Position numbers and translations under genes: made by a program
NCBI GenBank assembly: GCA_026646655.1
Contig: JAPKHT010000012.1
Coordinates: 1 to 64,000 of the forward strand
Direction of reading: 5' to 3'
DNA length: 64,000 nt
Origin: JADLBR01 sp020847615
Lineage (GTDB): Bacteria; Verrucomicrobiota; Verrucomicrobiia; JADLBR01
The notes under the pieces: model-generated
Database searches by the model: none
What the model saw: only the letters and a program-made list of their open reading frames with translations
What the model was told of the DNA's origin: nothing
Part shown: piece by piece, positions 9,401-16,069 of the stretch
Layout: every line of letters starts with the position of its first letter
Position numbering within the stretch: position 1 is the stretch's first letter

Positions 9401-12400
9401 CGCGCATCGATTCGGTCACGGCGAGGCGGATCTGCTGCTGCGTCCGACCGGGTTGCGTCCAATAGCGTTCGACGATCTTGCCGCGGTGCTCGATCTCGAT
9501 GAAGGCGCGGCCTGTCTCGTACCCGGTGCCCCAGAGGGCGAAGAAATCGTGGCCGGGCTCGACATCCCATCGCTCCGCGGCGAGCAGGTGCGGGATCTTC
9601 GCCGTGAGGCGCTCGGCCTCGGGCCGCAAGACGTGGAGGGGGAGCTGGGCGGTCACTTTCTTCCCGAAGGCATCCTCGCTCTCGAGGGTCGCGCGGTAGA
9701 TTCCCTCTTCGAGTGCGAAGGAGGCGCTCGCCTTTCCTTGCGCGTCGGTCGCGAAGGGTCTCTCCGCCGCGACATCGGCGAGTTCCCAGGTATTGGGGTT
9801 GGAGGGATCGGGTTCCGGCGCATGATCCCATTCCCGGTGCACGGAGCCCAACGGGGCGCGCGGCACGCGTTCGGGCTCCTTGAGCCGATGGATCTTCACG
9901 GTGCCCCTGGTGGCCAGCGGCTCGTCATCGAGCGAGCCCGTCGTTATTTTGAGTTCGACGGCCCTCGCGTGGGTCTGCCAGCCCTTTGCCTCGATGACGG
10001 CCTTCATGGCGGCGTAGCCGACATGGACCGCGCGGTCGGCCGACCGCGTCTCGCCGGCAGGATCCGTCACGTCGGCGAAGACGCGGAACCGGAAGTGTGC
10101 CTGGTCTTTCTCGGAAACGCCCGGGTCGGGCCTCGCGATGAATTCGACCGCGAACACCCCATCGGCGCCCGTCTTGCCCTCGCCGTGGGCGATCTCTTGA
10201 GCGTCGCCGCGAGGCGGCCAGCCGCCGCGGAACCAGCCCCACCATGGCGGCCAGATCACCTCGCGCACCACGCGCCATTTCAGCGCCGCGCCGTCGACGG
10301 GTGCCCCCGTGTAGTTGGTTGCCCTCCCGACGATCGGCACCCGCTCGCCCAGTTTCGCCGGCACTCTTGGCGCGTCGAGCGCCACCTCGAACTTGGGCCG
10401 TTTATACTCCTCGACGTGGATGGCCGTCTCGCCCTGCGCGAGCCCGTCGACGCGGATGAGCATCTGTCCCGCGACCCGGTCCCTTGGCGCGGTGAAGTGG
10501 CCACTGAACGAGCCGTAGTCGTTGGTCCGGGCCTTTGAGCGCGATACTTCCTTGCCATTGGGGTCCTGGAAGACGACGTCGACGTCGCACCCGGCCACGA
10601 TCGCGTAGGCATTCTTCTGCAGGTCGGCCATGACGGCGATCCCCTTGAAATGGATCGTTTGACCCGGGCGGTACAGCGCCCTGTCGGTGAAGAGGATCGC
10701 GCGCGGCCACGGGGCCGGCTCGGTTTCCTCGCCCAACCAATGGCCCGTGGCCTCGGAACCGAGCCGGCTGCGCCCGTCGCTGGCGAGCAGGACGTATTCC
10801 TGCCCCTGGCGGCATGCGAACCCGCAGATCCCGGACGCGTCGGTCGTGAGCGGCGGCTCCTCGATGGCGCGACCCCGTTGCTCGAATCGCCAAACGCGTA
10901 CCTTCGCCCCGGCGATCGGTTCGCCGGAAACGGCGTTCAGCACAAATGCCTCGCGGCGGCTGCCGCGCGTGCGCGTGACCAGCGCGAGATCGCTCACCCA
11001 CGCGCCCGCCATCGAAACCTGATTGCCCTTTTCGCCAAATCGCGGTTCGTGGCTCGCGACGATGACGTAGTATCCCGGCGCGAGGCCGCGGGGTGCCGAT
11101 AACTCCTCGACCCGCTCCTTGAAGTCGGCAGTGGGCGGCAGATCGGCGGACCATTCCAGGGCCGGCTTCGCCCTCATGATCCTCGCCCGCGTTTCATCGC
11201 CGAAGAGATCCCAGTAGTTTGCGGGATCCCACTCCCACGCCACGGCGCGGAACCAGACCTTCGCCACGTTCCTGTAGGTCACGGTGATCTTGGTGTCCGG
11301 CCCGTTCCAGACGCGCTCTGTGGTGATCTGCGCGGATTTCGCCTCGATGTCGGCGATGAGGTTCTGGCACATTTTGCCGCCGGCGCTTTCGGGAAATGCC
11401 TCGCGCCCGCGGACCGCGATCTTGTGCGCGGCGGCCGGATCCCCTTCCGCGCGGAGCTGTGCGGCCCATCGATGGAGCGTCATCGCCGAAAGCTCGTGGG
11501 CGGCATGGCGCCCCGCGTACGCCTCGAGCGCGGCCCTGTAGCGAGCGTCCTTCGTCTCGCCGACGGCGGCGTTGTGGCCCCATGTGAGGCGTGCGAGATC
11601 GGCATCGAGGAAGGCGCTCCGGTCGGAGTCGCCCGCGTGGAAGCGAAGCAATTCCTGGTAGAGGCGGATGGCCTTCAGCGCGGGCGAACCGGTATGGGTC
11701 GTCTGCGGTTCCCACGCGAGGAAGGTCTCTGGCGCGTCTAAGATCGGGCTTTCCGCGGGGATCTCAAACGCGTCCTCCGGTTTGGCGGCCGCCTGTTCCC
11801 CGGAGCAGTAGAAGGCGAGCGCCTCGTGCGCGATGAAATCGTACAGGGTGGGGCGGTACGCGTCGGGGACCGTGCCCGGCTGCAGGATGTCGCCGAAATC
11901 CGCCACGGGCTGGCGCCGCAGCGTGTCCCTCGCCTCCAGCGCCGCGGCGAACCGCCGGTCGATTTCCGCGAACAGCCGCGGCAGGTCCCACGTCGTGAAA
12001 TCCTCGCCCGGGGCCTCGCCGGTCCGCGTGCGCTCCATGAAGCGCCACCTGTTCCCCTGGAAATAGTGCCAGTACCACAGCGCCTCGATCGTCTGAAGCA
12101 GCGGCTTGATCTCCGGCGGGGCCTTCGCGACCTCGGCGGCGATGAGCCGGATTTTCTCCTCGGGCTTGTTGCCCTGGATGTTGCCCTCGAGGACGATCTT
12201 GCGCGCGATCGCGTGCGCCGCCTCGCCGTACGCCTTGTCGGCCAACGCGCTTTGAATCAGCGGGTCAATGTATTTGATGGCGGTCTGCGGCAAGCCCTGG
12301 CTCTCGGCCGCGGCGATCTGCTTCCACAATTGCACCCGGGACATCTGCGCCTCCTCAGCCCGCACAAGCCAGCACACCGACAGCAGGCATGCCGTCATTC

Positions 12401-12416
12401 CAAGGATGTGACGCAT
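6426..12416 (-). CDS. Thioester-type alpha-2-macroglobulin family protein
   Basis: 1996 residues from the ATG at 12416, which is preceded by AGAAAGGGG at good spacing; an in-frame upstream extension would be uncoded by any signal. A cleavable signal peptide (residues 1-19, ending LVRA) exports the protein; the LSVC in it is a poor lipobox. A large helical N-terminal region (~20-380) precedes MG-type beta-sandwich domains (RALYRPGQTIHFKG, SFSGHFTAP, GEVRITFTMPEALTRWRFMA). The bait-like region near residues 1150-1200 is Ala/Pro-rich. The thioester motif CSEQ lies at about residue 1454 and is followed by a terpenoid-cyclase-like alpha/alpha domain and a C-terminal domain (SGYRFQDGLAYYESTRDTATHFFIDYLPKG region). 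Bacterial members trap proteases in the periplasm, often beside a PBP1C gene; none is seen here. It is flanked by repeat elements on both sides. Confidence 0.92.
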   Translation of the reverse strand: MRHILGMTACLLSVCWLVRAEEAQMSRVQLWKQIAAAESQGLPQTAIKYIDPLIQSALADKAYGEAAHAIARKIVLEGNIQGNKPEEKIRLIAAEVAKAPPEIKPLLQTIEALWYWHYFQGNRWRFMERTRTGEAPGEDFTTWDLPRLFAEIDRRFAAALEARDTLRRQPVADFGDILQPGTVPDAYRPTLYDFIAHEALAFYCSGEQAAAKPEDAFEIPAESPILDAPETFLAWEPQTTHTGSPALKAIRLYQELLRFHAGDSDRSAFLDADLARLTWGHNAAVGETKDARYRAALEAYAGRHAAHELSAMTLHRWAAQLRAEGDPAAAHKIAVRGREAFPESAGGKMCQNLIADIEAKSAQITTERVWNGPDTKITVTYRNVAKVWFRAVAWEWDPANYWDLFGDETRARIMRAKPALEWSADLPPTADFKERVEELSAPRGLAPGYYVIVASHEPRFGEKGNQVSMAGAWVSDLALVTRTRGSRREAFVLNAVSGEPIAGAKVRVWRFEQRGRAIEEPPLTTDASGICGFACRQGQEYVLLASDGRSRLGSEATGHWLGEETEPAPWPRAILFTDRALYRPGQTIHFKGIAVMADLQKNAYAIVAGCDVDVVFQDPNGKEVSRSKARTNDYGSFSGHFTAPRDRVAGQMLIRVDGLAQGETAIHVEEYKRPKFEVALDAPRVPAKLGERVPIVGRATNYTGAPVDGAALKWRVVREVIWPPWWGWFRGGWPPRGDAQEIAHGEGKTGADGVFAVEFIARPDPGVSEKDQAHFRFRVFADVTDPAGETRSADRAVHVGYAAMKAVIEAKGWQTHARAVELKITTGSLDDEPLATRGTVKIHRLKEPERVPRAPLGSVHREWDHAPEPDPSNPNTWELADVAAERPFATDAQGKASASFALEEGIYRATLESEDAFGKKVTAQLPLHVLRPEAERLTAKIPHLLAAERWDVEPGHDFFALWGTGYETGRAFIEIEHRGKIVERYWTQPGRTQQQIRLAVTESMRGGFHLHVTQVRENRAYLETRHIDVPWTNKELDLRWEHFTSKLLPGQKETWTLVVSGPGKDSDGEEPSGGERAVAEMVAALYDESLDQFLPHDWPGRLDIFYRDATRAHATFSNSIEALRHIAGHWGRPRVAVEWRYRGFPAALAQHLWGFGFLRPMMARGAKAVGGAMEADAMMLAAAPPAPASLAPAVAGGMADAAAPAQAAAPRPAPKLDQVAARKNLDETAFFFPHLMSGTNGEVRITFTMPEALTRWRFMAFAHDRECRSGYLEDHAVTAKDLMVQPNPPRFLREGDEVEFTVKVTNRTAEVQRGKVRLAFRDARTEESADAALGNAATEIDFDVPGNQSRSYGWRITVPDGCGFLAYKAVGATDKISDGEEGFLPVLPRRILVTESLPLPIRGPATKSFRFEKLMASGQSDTLRHQCLAVQMVSNPSWYAVMALPYLMEFPHECSEQVFNRLYANALARHIASSNPKIRSIFDQWKGTAALDSPLEKNQDLKAVMLEETPWLRQANRESEARKNVGVLFDANRLDAESERAMLKLADAQLDDGSWPWFPGGRGNDYITLYITTGFGRLRHLGADVDVGPALRSLQRLDRWMAQRHREILKAKEPEKYVLSSIDALYLYGRSFFLKDRPIDDACRASANFFLGQGRGLWLQTACRQSQGHLALALHRFGGDANREAARTIMASLKERAVTSEEMGMFWRETELSWWWYRAPIETQALMIEAFDEVAGDDAAVEECRVWLLKQKQTRDWKTTKATADAVYALLLKGKDILASDKLVELSLGGATITPGPTGEGAPAVEAGTGFYERRFGPGEIRPQMGEVTVKKTDEGVAWGSVHWQYLEDMSKVTPHEGTPLKLKKALFTKRNTPQGPTLEPVRGPVLVGDELVVRIELRTDRDMEYVHLKDHRGSGTEPVSVLSGYRFQDGLAYYESTRDTATHFFIDYLPKGTYVFEYSTRVQLRGNYPTGVASIQCMYAPEFNSHSESIPIEVR

Positions 12417-12636
12417 AAGAACCCCTTTCTGGCCCACCGGCGTGGGACATCGCCTAATCTCCGTGCCCTCTCCACGCGGGTCAAGCGCCCAATCCACTCC
12501 GCCATGGCACAACGGCCCATCCCTGAGTCAACGGCGCGGGCCCGTATTTATTACGAAGAAATTGCGACTCCGTCACGACCTCCGGCGCAGGAAAAAGGCC
12601 CCCGCCCGGCGGCGGGCATCCGAGGCACCACCGGGG

Positions 12637-12726
12637 CGGAAAACGCAACCCCTCCGGTCACGGAGGGGTCGCGTGGCGCGGGTCCACGGCCTCACGGCCG
12701 TGGCTACATCCGGAATTTTCGAACTA
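12637..12726 (+). repeat. Family A element, variant copy A2' with replaced hairpins
   Basis: It has the same order of parts as copy A2, which follows in tandem: ACCACCGGGGCGGAAAA leader, hairpin 1, hairpin 2, GGCTACAT, and an ATTTTCGAACTAGA tail. Hairpin 1 is ACCCCTCCG/CGGAGGGGT and hairpin 2 CCACGGCC/GGCCGTGG, both different in sequence from the canonical copies but fully paired. This is evidence that the fold matters. Confidence 0.7.
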
Positions 12727-12732
12727 GATCCC

Positions 12733-12752
12733 GTGCCCCGCAGACGGGGCAC
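12733..12752. repeat. Perfect 8-bp inverted repeat between two family A copies
   Basis: GTGCCCCG CAGA CGGGGCAC forms a hairpin with a four-base loop between A2' and A2. Confidence 0.6.
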
Positions 12753-12761
12753 CGCCGGGGT

Positions 12762-12847
12762 AGAAAATGTAGCCGAAGCCGTGAGGCTTTGGCGCCCAAA
12801 CGCTTACGCGTTCGGCTACGGGAAACGCTGCGGCTATTTTCAAGTCA
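12762..12847 (+). repeat. Family A element, copy A2, overlapping the pnp stop codon
   Basis: GTAGAAAATGTAGCCG opens the element. GAAGCCGTGAGGCTTTGG and CCAAACGCTTACGCGTTCGG form its hairpins, then GGCTACGGG and TATTTTCAAGTCA close it. The final TCA is the complement of the pnp stop codon, so on the mRNA the gene ends TGA and the element starts with the same bases. Confidence 0.85.
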
Positions 12848-15034
12848 GGCCGCGGGTTCCTCGCCGCCCTGGCCCGGCTTGGCATCGCCCTCGTGGGGCT
12901 TGGAGCCGCCCTCGGCGGCGACCTTCTCCTCGCGGAGCGCGGCCTTGCGGCTGAGCTTCACGCGGCCCTTGTCATCGACACCGATGCACTTGACGCGGAT
13001 GAGGTCGCCCATCTTGATGACGTCCTCGACGCGCTCGACGCGCTTCTCGGCGAGCTCGCTGATATGGACGAGCCCGTCCTTGCCGGGGAAGATCTCGACG
13101 AAGCAGCCGAAGTCTTTGATGGTGACGACGCGGCCCTGGTAGGTGCGGCCGACCTCGATGTTGCCGGTGAGGCCGGTGATCAATTCCACCGCGCGCTGGA
13201 GCCCCTGCGCGTTGGTGCAGTAGATCTGGACGGTGCCGTCGTCCTGGACATTGATCTCGCTGCCGGTCTCGGCGGTGAGGGCCTTGATCGTCTTGCCGCC
13301 GGGGCCGATGAGCGCCCCGATCTTGTCGGGGTCGATCTTGAGGGTGTGGATCCGGGGCGCGTGGGGCGAGAGCTCGGCGCGCGGGGCCGGCAGCGCGGCG
13401 TCCATCGTGTCGAGGATCTTGAGCCGTGCGACGCGGGCGCGCTCGAGCGCCTCGGCCATGATGTCGAGGCCGACGCCGCCGAGCTTGAGATCCAGCTGGA
13501 AGCCCGTGATGCCGTTGCGGGTGCCGGCGATCTTGCAGTCCATGTCGCCGTAGTGGTCCTCGCTGCCGATGATGTCGGTGAGCAGCTCATAGCGCTCCAT
13601 GTGCCCGGCGCCATCGTACTCGGTCACCAGGCCGACGGAGATGCCGGCCACGGGGGCCTTGAGGGGCACGCCGGCGTCCATGAGGGCGAGGCTGCCCGCG
13701 CAGACCGACGCCATGGAGGTCGAGCCGTTGGACTCGACGATCTCCGAGGAGACGCGGATCGCGTAGGGGAACTCCTCCTCCAGCGGCACCATCGGCTCGA
13801 TGGAGCGCTCGGCGAGGGCGCCGTGGCCGATCTCGCGGCGGCCGGGGCTGCCGAAGCGCCCGGTCTCACCGACCGAGAACGGCGGGAAGTGGTAGTGGAG
13901 TATGAAGCGCTTTTCGGGTTCGCCGCCGGTGTAGGCGTCGAGCATCTGGACCTCCGTGAGCGGAGCCAGCGTCGCCAGGCAGACCGTCTTGGTTTCCCCG
14001 CGCGCGAAGAGCGAGGAGCCGTGGGGCCGCGGCAGCAGGCCGACCTCGGCCGTCAGCGGGCGCAGGTCCTCGAAGCCGCGCCCGTCGCAGCGCTGCTTGC
14101 GCTCGAAGATGCTCCTGCGGAACGCCTTCTTCTCCATCTCGCCGAAGGCCTGCCCGATCTCGAACTCGGTGGCCTCGGGGAACTTCTCCTTGATCTTCGC
14201 CTCGACCTCGGTCTCGAGGGCGGCCACGGCCTTCTGGCGCTCGACCTTGCCCGGCTTGTAGATGGCCGCCTCGATGCGGTTGCCGGCGACCTCGTAGGCG
14301 ATGTTCAGCAGCTCTTCCCTGACGGGCCAGAGCACCGGATCGCGCTTCGGCTTGCCGGCGAGCTTTCGCAGCTCGTGCTGCATCTCGATGATCTGGGCCA
14401 CCTGCTCCTGGGCGAAATGCATCGCCGCGAGGAAGTCGGCCTCCGAGATCTCCATGGAGCTGCCCTCGAACATGAGGGGCTGCCTCTCGGTGCCGCAGTA
14501 GACCAGGTCGATGTCCGAGAGCTCCATCTGGCTATGGGCGGGGTTCGCGATCCACTTGCCATCCAGGCGCCCGACGCGCACCGCGCCGATCGGCCCGGCG
14601 AACGGGATGTCCGAGACCACCAGCGCGGCCGAGGCGCCGTTGATGCTGAGGATGTCGGGGTCGTTCTCGCCATCGGCGGAGAACAGGGTCGAGATGACCT
14701 GCGTGTCGCAGAAGTAGCCCTTGGGGAACAGGGGGCGCAGCGGACGGTCGGTCATCCGGCAGGTCAGGATCTCCTTCTCGCTGGGGCGACCCTCCCGCTT
14801 AAAGTAGCCGCCCGGGATGCGTCCCACGGCGGCCGCCTTCTCGCGGTACTCGACGGTCAGCGGGAAGAAATCCTGGCCCTCTTTGGGTTTCGCCGCGGAG
14901 ACGGCCGTGACCAGCACGATGGTCTCGCCGCAGCTGATGGTGACGGCGCCGTCGGCCAGGTTGGCCAGCTTGCCGGTTTCGATGGTGATGTCCCTCTCGC
15001 CGATCCGGCGGGAGACGCGGTGCACTGTAGCCAT
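12845..15034 (-). CDS. pnp: Polyribonucleotide nucleotidyltransferase (PNPase)
   Basis: 729 residues, standard length. Two RNase PH-like domains (about 10-220 and 310-540) flank a helical linker. Family-typical segments include SCGETIVLVTAV, FFPLTVEYREK, GGYFKREGRP, TCRMTDRPLRPLFPKGY and later FARGETKTVCLATLA and HYHFPPFSVGE. A KH domain (KIGALIGPGGKTIK, near 560) and an S1 domain (GRVVTIKDFGCFVEIFPGKDGLVHISEL, near 630-700) close the protein, before an acidic low-complexity tail. It degrades RNA 3'-5' phosphorolytically in the cytoplasm as a trimer. The start ATG at 15034 has AGAGGAT 8-9 bases upstream. It follows rpsO on the same strand, the conserved bacterial order. The stop codon lies within a family A repeat. 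Confidence 0.98.
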   Translation of the reverse strand: MATVHRVSRRIGERDITIETGKLANLADGAVTISCGETIVLVTAVSAAKPKEGQDFFPLTVEYREKAAAVGRIPGGYFKREGRPSEKEILTCRMTDRPLRPLFPKGYFCDTQVISTLFSADGENDPDILSINGASAALVVSDIPFAGPIGAVRVGRLDGKWIANPAHSQMELSDIDLVYCGTERQPLMFEGSSMEISEADFLAAMHFAQEQVAQIIEMQHELRKLAGKPKRDPVLWPVREELLNIAYEVAGNRIEAAIYKPGKVERQKAVAALETEVEAKIKEKFPEATEFEIGQAFGEMEKKAFRRSIFERKQRCDGRGFEDLRPLTAEVGLLPRPHGSSLFARGETKTVCLATLAPLTEVQMLDAYTGGEPEKRFILHYHFPPFSVGETGRFGSPGRREIGHGALAERSIEPMVPLEEEFPYAIRVSSEIVESNGSTSMASVCAGSLALMDAGVPLKAPVAGISVGLVTEYDGAGHMERYELLTDIIGSEDHYGDMDCKIAGTRNGITGFQLDLKLGGVGLDIMAEALERARVARLKILDTMDAALPAPRAELSPHAPRIHTLKIDPDKIGALIGPGGKTIKALTAETGSEINVQDDGTVQIYCTNAQGLQRAVELITGLTGNIEVGRTYQGRVVTIKDFGCFVEIFPGKDGLVHISELAEKRVERVEDVIKMGDLIRVKCIGVDDKGRVKLSRKAALREEKVAAEGGSKPHEGDAKPGQGGEEPAA

Positions 15035-15089
15035 GGTGTATCCTCTCGATGTTCTCAGCGGTCCGGGCGACTGCCTCCCGCGAAAGAGG

Positions 15090-15133
15090 ACGCCTCGTGA
15101 TTCGTGTTCCCTGGGGGCGGACCCACGAGGCGT
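15090..15133 (-). promoter_or_regulatory. Long hairpin in the rpsO-pnp spacer (possible pnp autoregulation site)
   Basis: ACGCCTCGTG and CACGAGGCGT are perfect 10-bp arms around a 24-base loop in the ~208-bp spacer. In E. coli, RNase III cuts a stem in the pnp leader and PNPase then represses its own translation; a similar role here is inference. There is no T-run, so a simple intrinsic terminator is less likely. Confidence 0.4.
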
Positions 15134-15242
15134 GCCCTTGTCGCGTGCGGCGGACTGCCCGGCCGCGTGTCTCTCTTCGCTCAGAGGGCGCGGGCCCCCA
15201 TGGCCCGGCCCAAAATCAACAAACCTTTCTGTCCGGCGCGGC

Positions 15243-15509
15243 TCAGCGCCGCAGGCCGAGGGCGCCCACGAGTTTCGTGTACCGCTCGTTGTCGGTCCTC
15301 GCCAGATAGTTCAGCAGCTTGCGCCGCCTGCTGACCATCTTCATCAGGCCGCGGTGCGAGGAATGGTCCTTCCGGTTGGCCTTGAGGTGCCCCGTGAGCT
15401 GGGCGATCCGCGACGACAGCAGCGCCACCTGGACCTCCGGCGACCCGGTGTCCTTGCCATGGATCTGATGCTTGCCGATCAGCCCGGTCCTCTCTTCGCG
15501 ACTCAACAT
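15243..15509 (-). CDS. rpsO: 30S ribosomal protein S15
   Basis: 88 residues, the normal length. It contains the universal S15 pattern: HGKDTGSPEVQVALLSSRI, LTGHLKANRKDHSSHRGL and MVSRRRKLLNYLARTD. S15 binds the central domain of 16S rRNA early in 30S assembly. I chose the ATG at 15509 because it gives the family length and has CAGGAG nine bases upstream; the open frame extends further upstream, but that part is unlike S15. It heads an rpsO-pnp unit with a promoter candidate about 40 bases upstream. Confidence 0.98.
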   Translation of the reverse strand: MLSREERTGLIGKHQIHGKDTGSPEVQVALLSSRIAQLTGHLKANRKDHSSHRGLMKMVSRRRKLLNYLARTDNERYTKLVGALGLRR

Positions 15510-15546
15510 GATGCCATACTCCTGATTTGGACGACAGTAAATTTTG

Positions 15547-15574
15547 AAACTAGCGAATGCCGCCGAAGGGTCAA
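15547..15574 (-). promoter_or_regulatory. Candidate sigma70-type promoter of rpsO-pnp
   Basis: On the minus strand TTGACC, 16 bp, TAGTTT, in a locally AT-rich stretch. Transcription would start about 30 bases before the rpsO ATG, which leaves room for the visible CAGGAG ribosome-binding site. Confidence 0.5.
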
Positions 15575-15655
15575 GGGCAAATGTGGGCCGTGGAGGCGCC
15601 AAAAGCCCCGGCGGTGGGGGGCGTTCGCGAGCCCCAGATCTGATGGCGCGGGGGC

Positions 15656-15760
15656 CTACCGCGGGCGAATGAGGAATTCGTCGATGAGGAAGTGTGCCTT
15701 GGCGGCGCGGGTCTCGCATGTCCGGCCCGGATCGCGAGCCAACGGGATGTAGCATCGGAT
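15656..15760 (-). pseudogene. Possible remnant of the C-terminus of a LamG/concanavalin-like protein
   Basis: On the minus strand a short open stretch ends ARDPGRTCETRAAKAHFLID followed by EFLIRPR and a stop. The ending resembles the last strand of LamG-like domains (FxIDEFxI). Nothing upstream of it is readable as protein; it merges into a family A repeat. Read as a gene fragment left after deletion or rearrangement. The evidence is thin. Confidence 0.3.
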
Positions 15761-15810
15761 CGCCCGGGCGCAACCGCGCCTATCCCCATTGCTCCGTCGG
15801 ACGGCCGGCG

Positions 15811-15853
15811 GCAAGGCCCTCGGCGGCCAGACGCTCACGCGTTCGGCTACGGG
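15811..15853 (+). repeat. Family A element, partial copy A3
   Basis: Only the right half is clear: GGCGGCCAGACGCTCACGCG and TTCGGCTACGGG. It is followed by family B copy 2, mirroring the B-A arrangement at 6.2-6.4 kb. Confidence 0.65.
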
Positions 15854-15884
15854 ATTTGCGCGCGGCGCGGCTGACCTGATGTGG

Positions 15885-15995
15885 CGCGCGCCGCATCATT
15901 CATGTGGAAACTTCGAGTGGGTCGCGGAGTGCCTGAAGGCACCACTACGAACATCTCCGTGGTCTTGGGCCCGTAGTGCCGCCTTTAGGCGGTGT
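15885..15995 (+). repeat. Family B dispersed repeat, copy 2 (double hairpin)
   Basis: Inverted copy of 6189-6296. It starts CGCGCCGCATCATTCATG, contains the hairpins GTGCCTGAAGGCAC and CCGCCTTTAGGCGG, and has CACTAC/GTAGTG between them. Together with the adjacent family A pieces it makes an inverted composite repeat around the A2M-pnp-rpsO segment. Confidence 0.85.
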
Positions 15996-16013
15996 CCGCA
16001 TGACATGCTGATG

Positions 16014-16033
16014 ACGTGTCTGTTGTGACACGT
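16014..16033 (-). terminator. Hairpin downstream of ilvB
   Basis: ACGTGTC, six bases, GACACGT lies about 37 bases past the ilvB stop on the minus strand. No T-run follows, so its role as a terminator is uncertain. Between stop and hairpin sits GCTGACCCGAAA, the same terminal motif as family A elements. Confidence 0.35.
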
Positions 16034-16069
16034 ATCGGAGTTTCACCAACTTTGAGGTTTCGGGTCAGC

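Noticed and set aside
12417..12636. Possible small gene between the A2M gene and the repeats
   Set aside because: Frames exist but show no ribosome-binding site, no conserved pattern and run into the repeat elements.
12893..15100. Long plus-strand open frame antisense to pnp and similar long antisense frames (17925-20015, 32061-35003, 45486-47693)
   Set aside because: They mirror the codon bias of strong genes on the other strand in GC-rich DNA; their translations are rich in Asp/Arg/Gly/Ala with no recognisable domain or ribosome-binding site.
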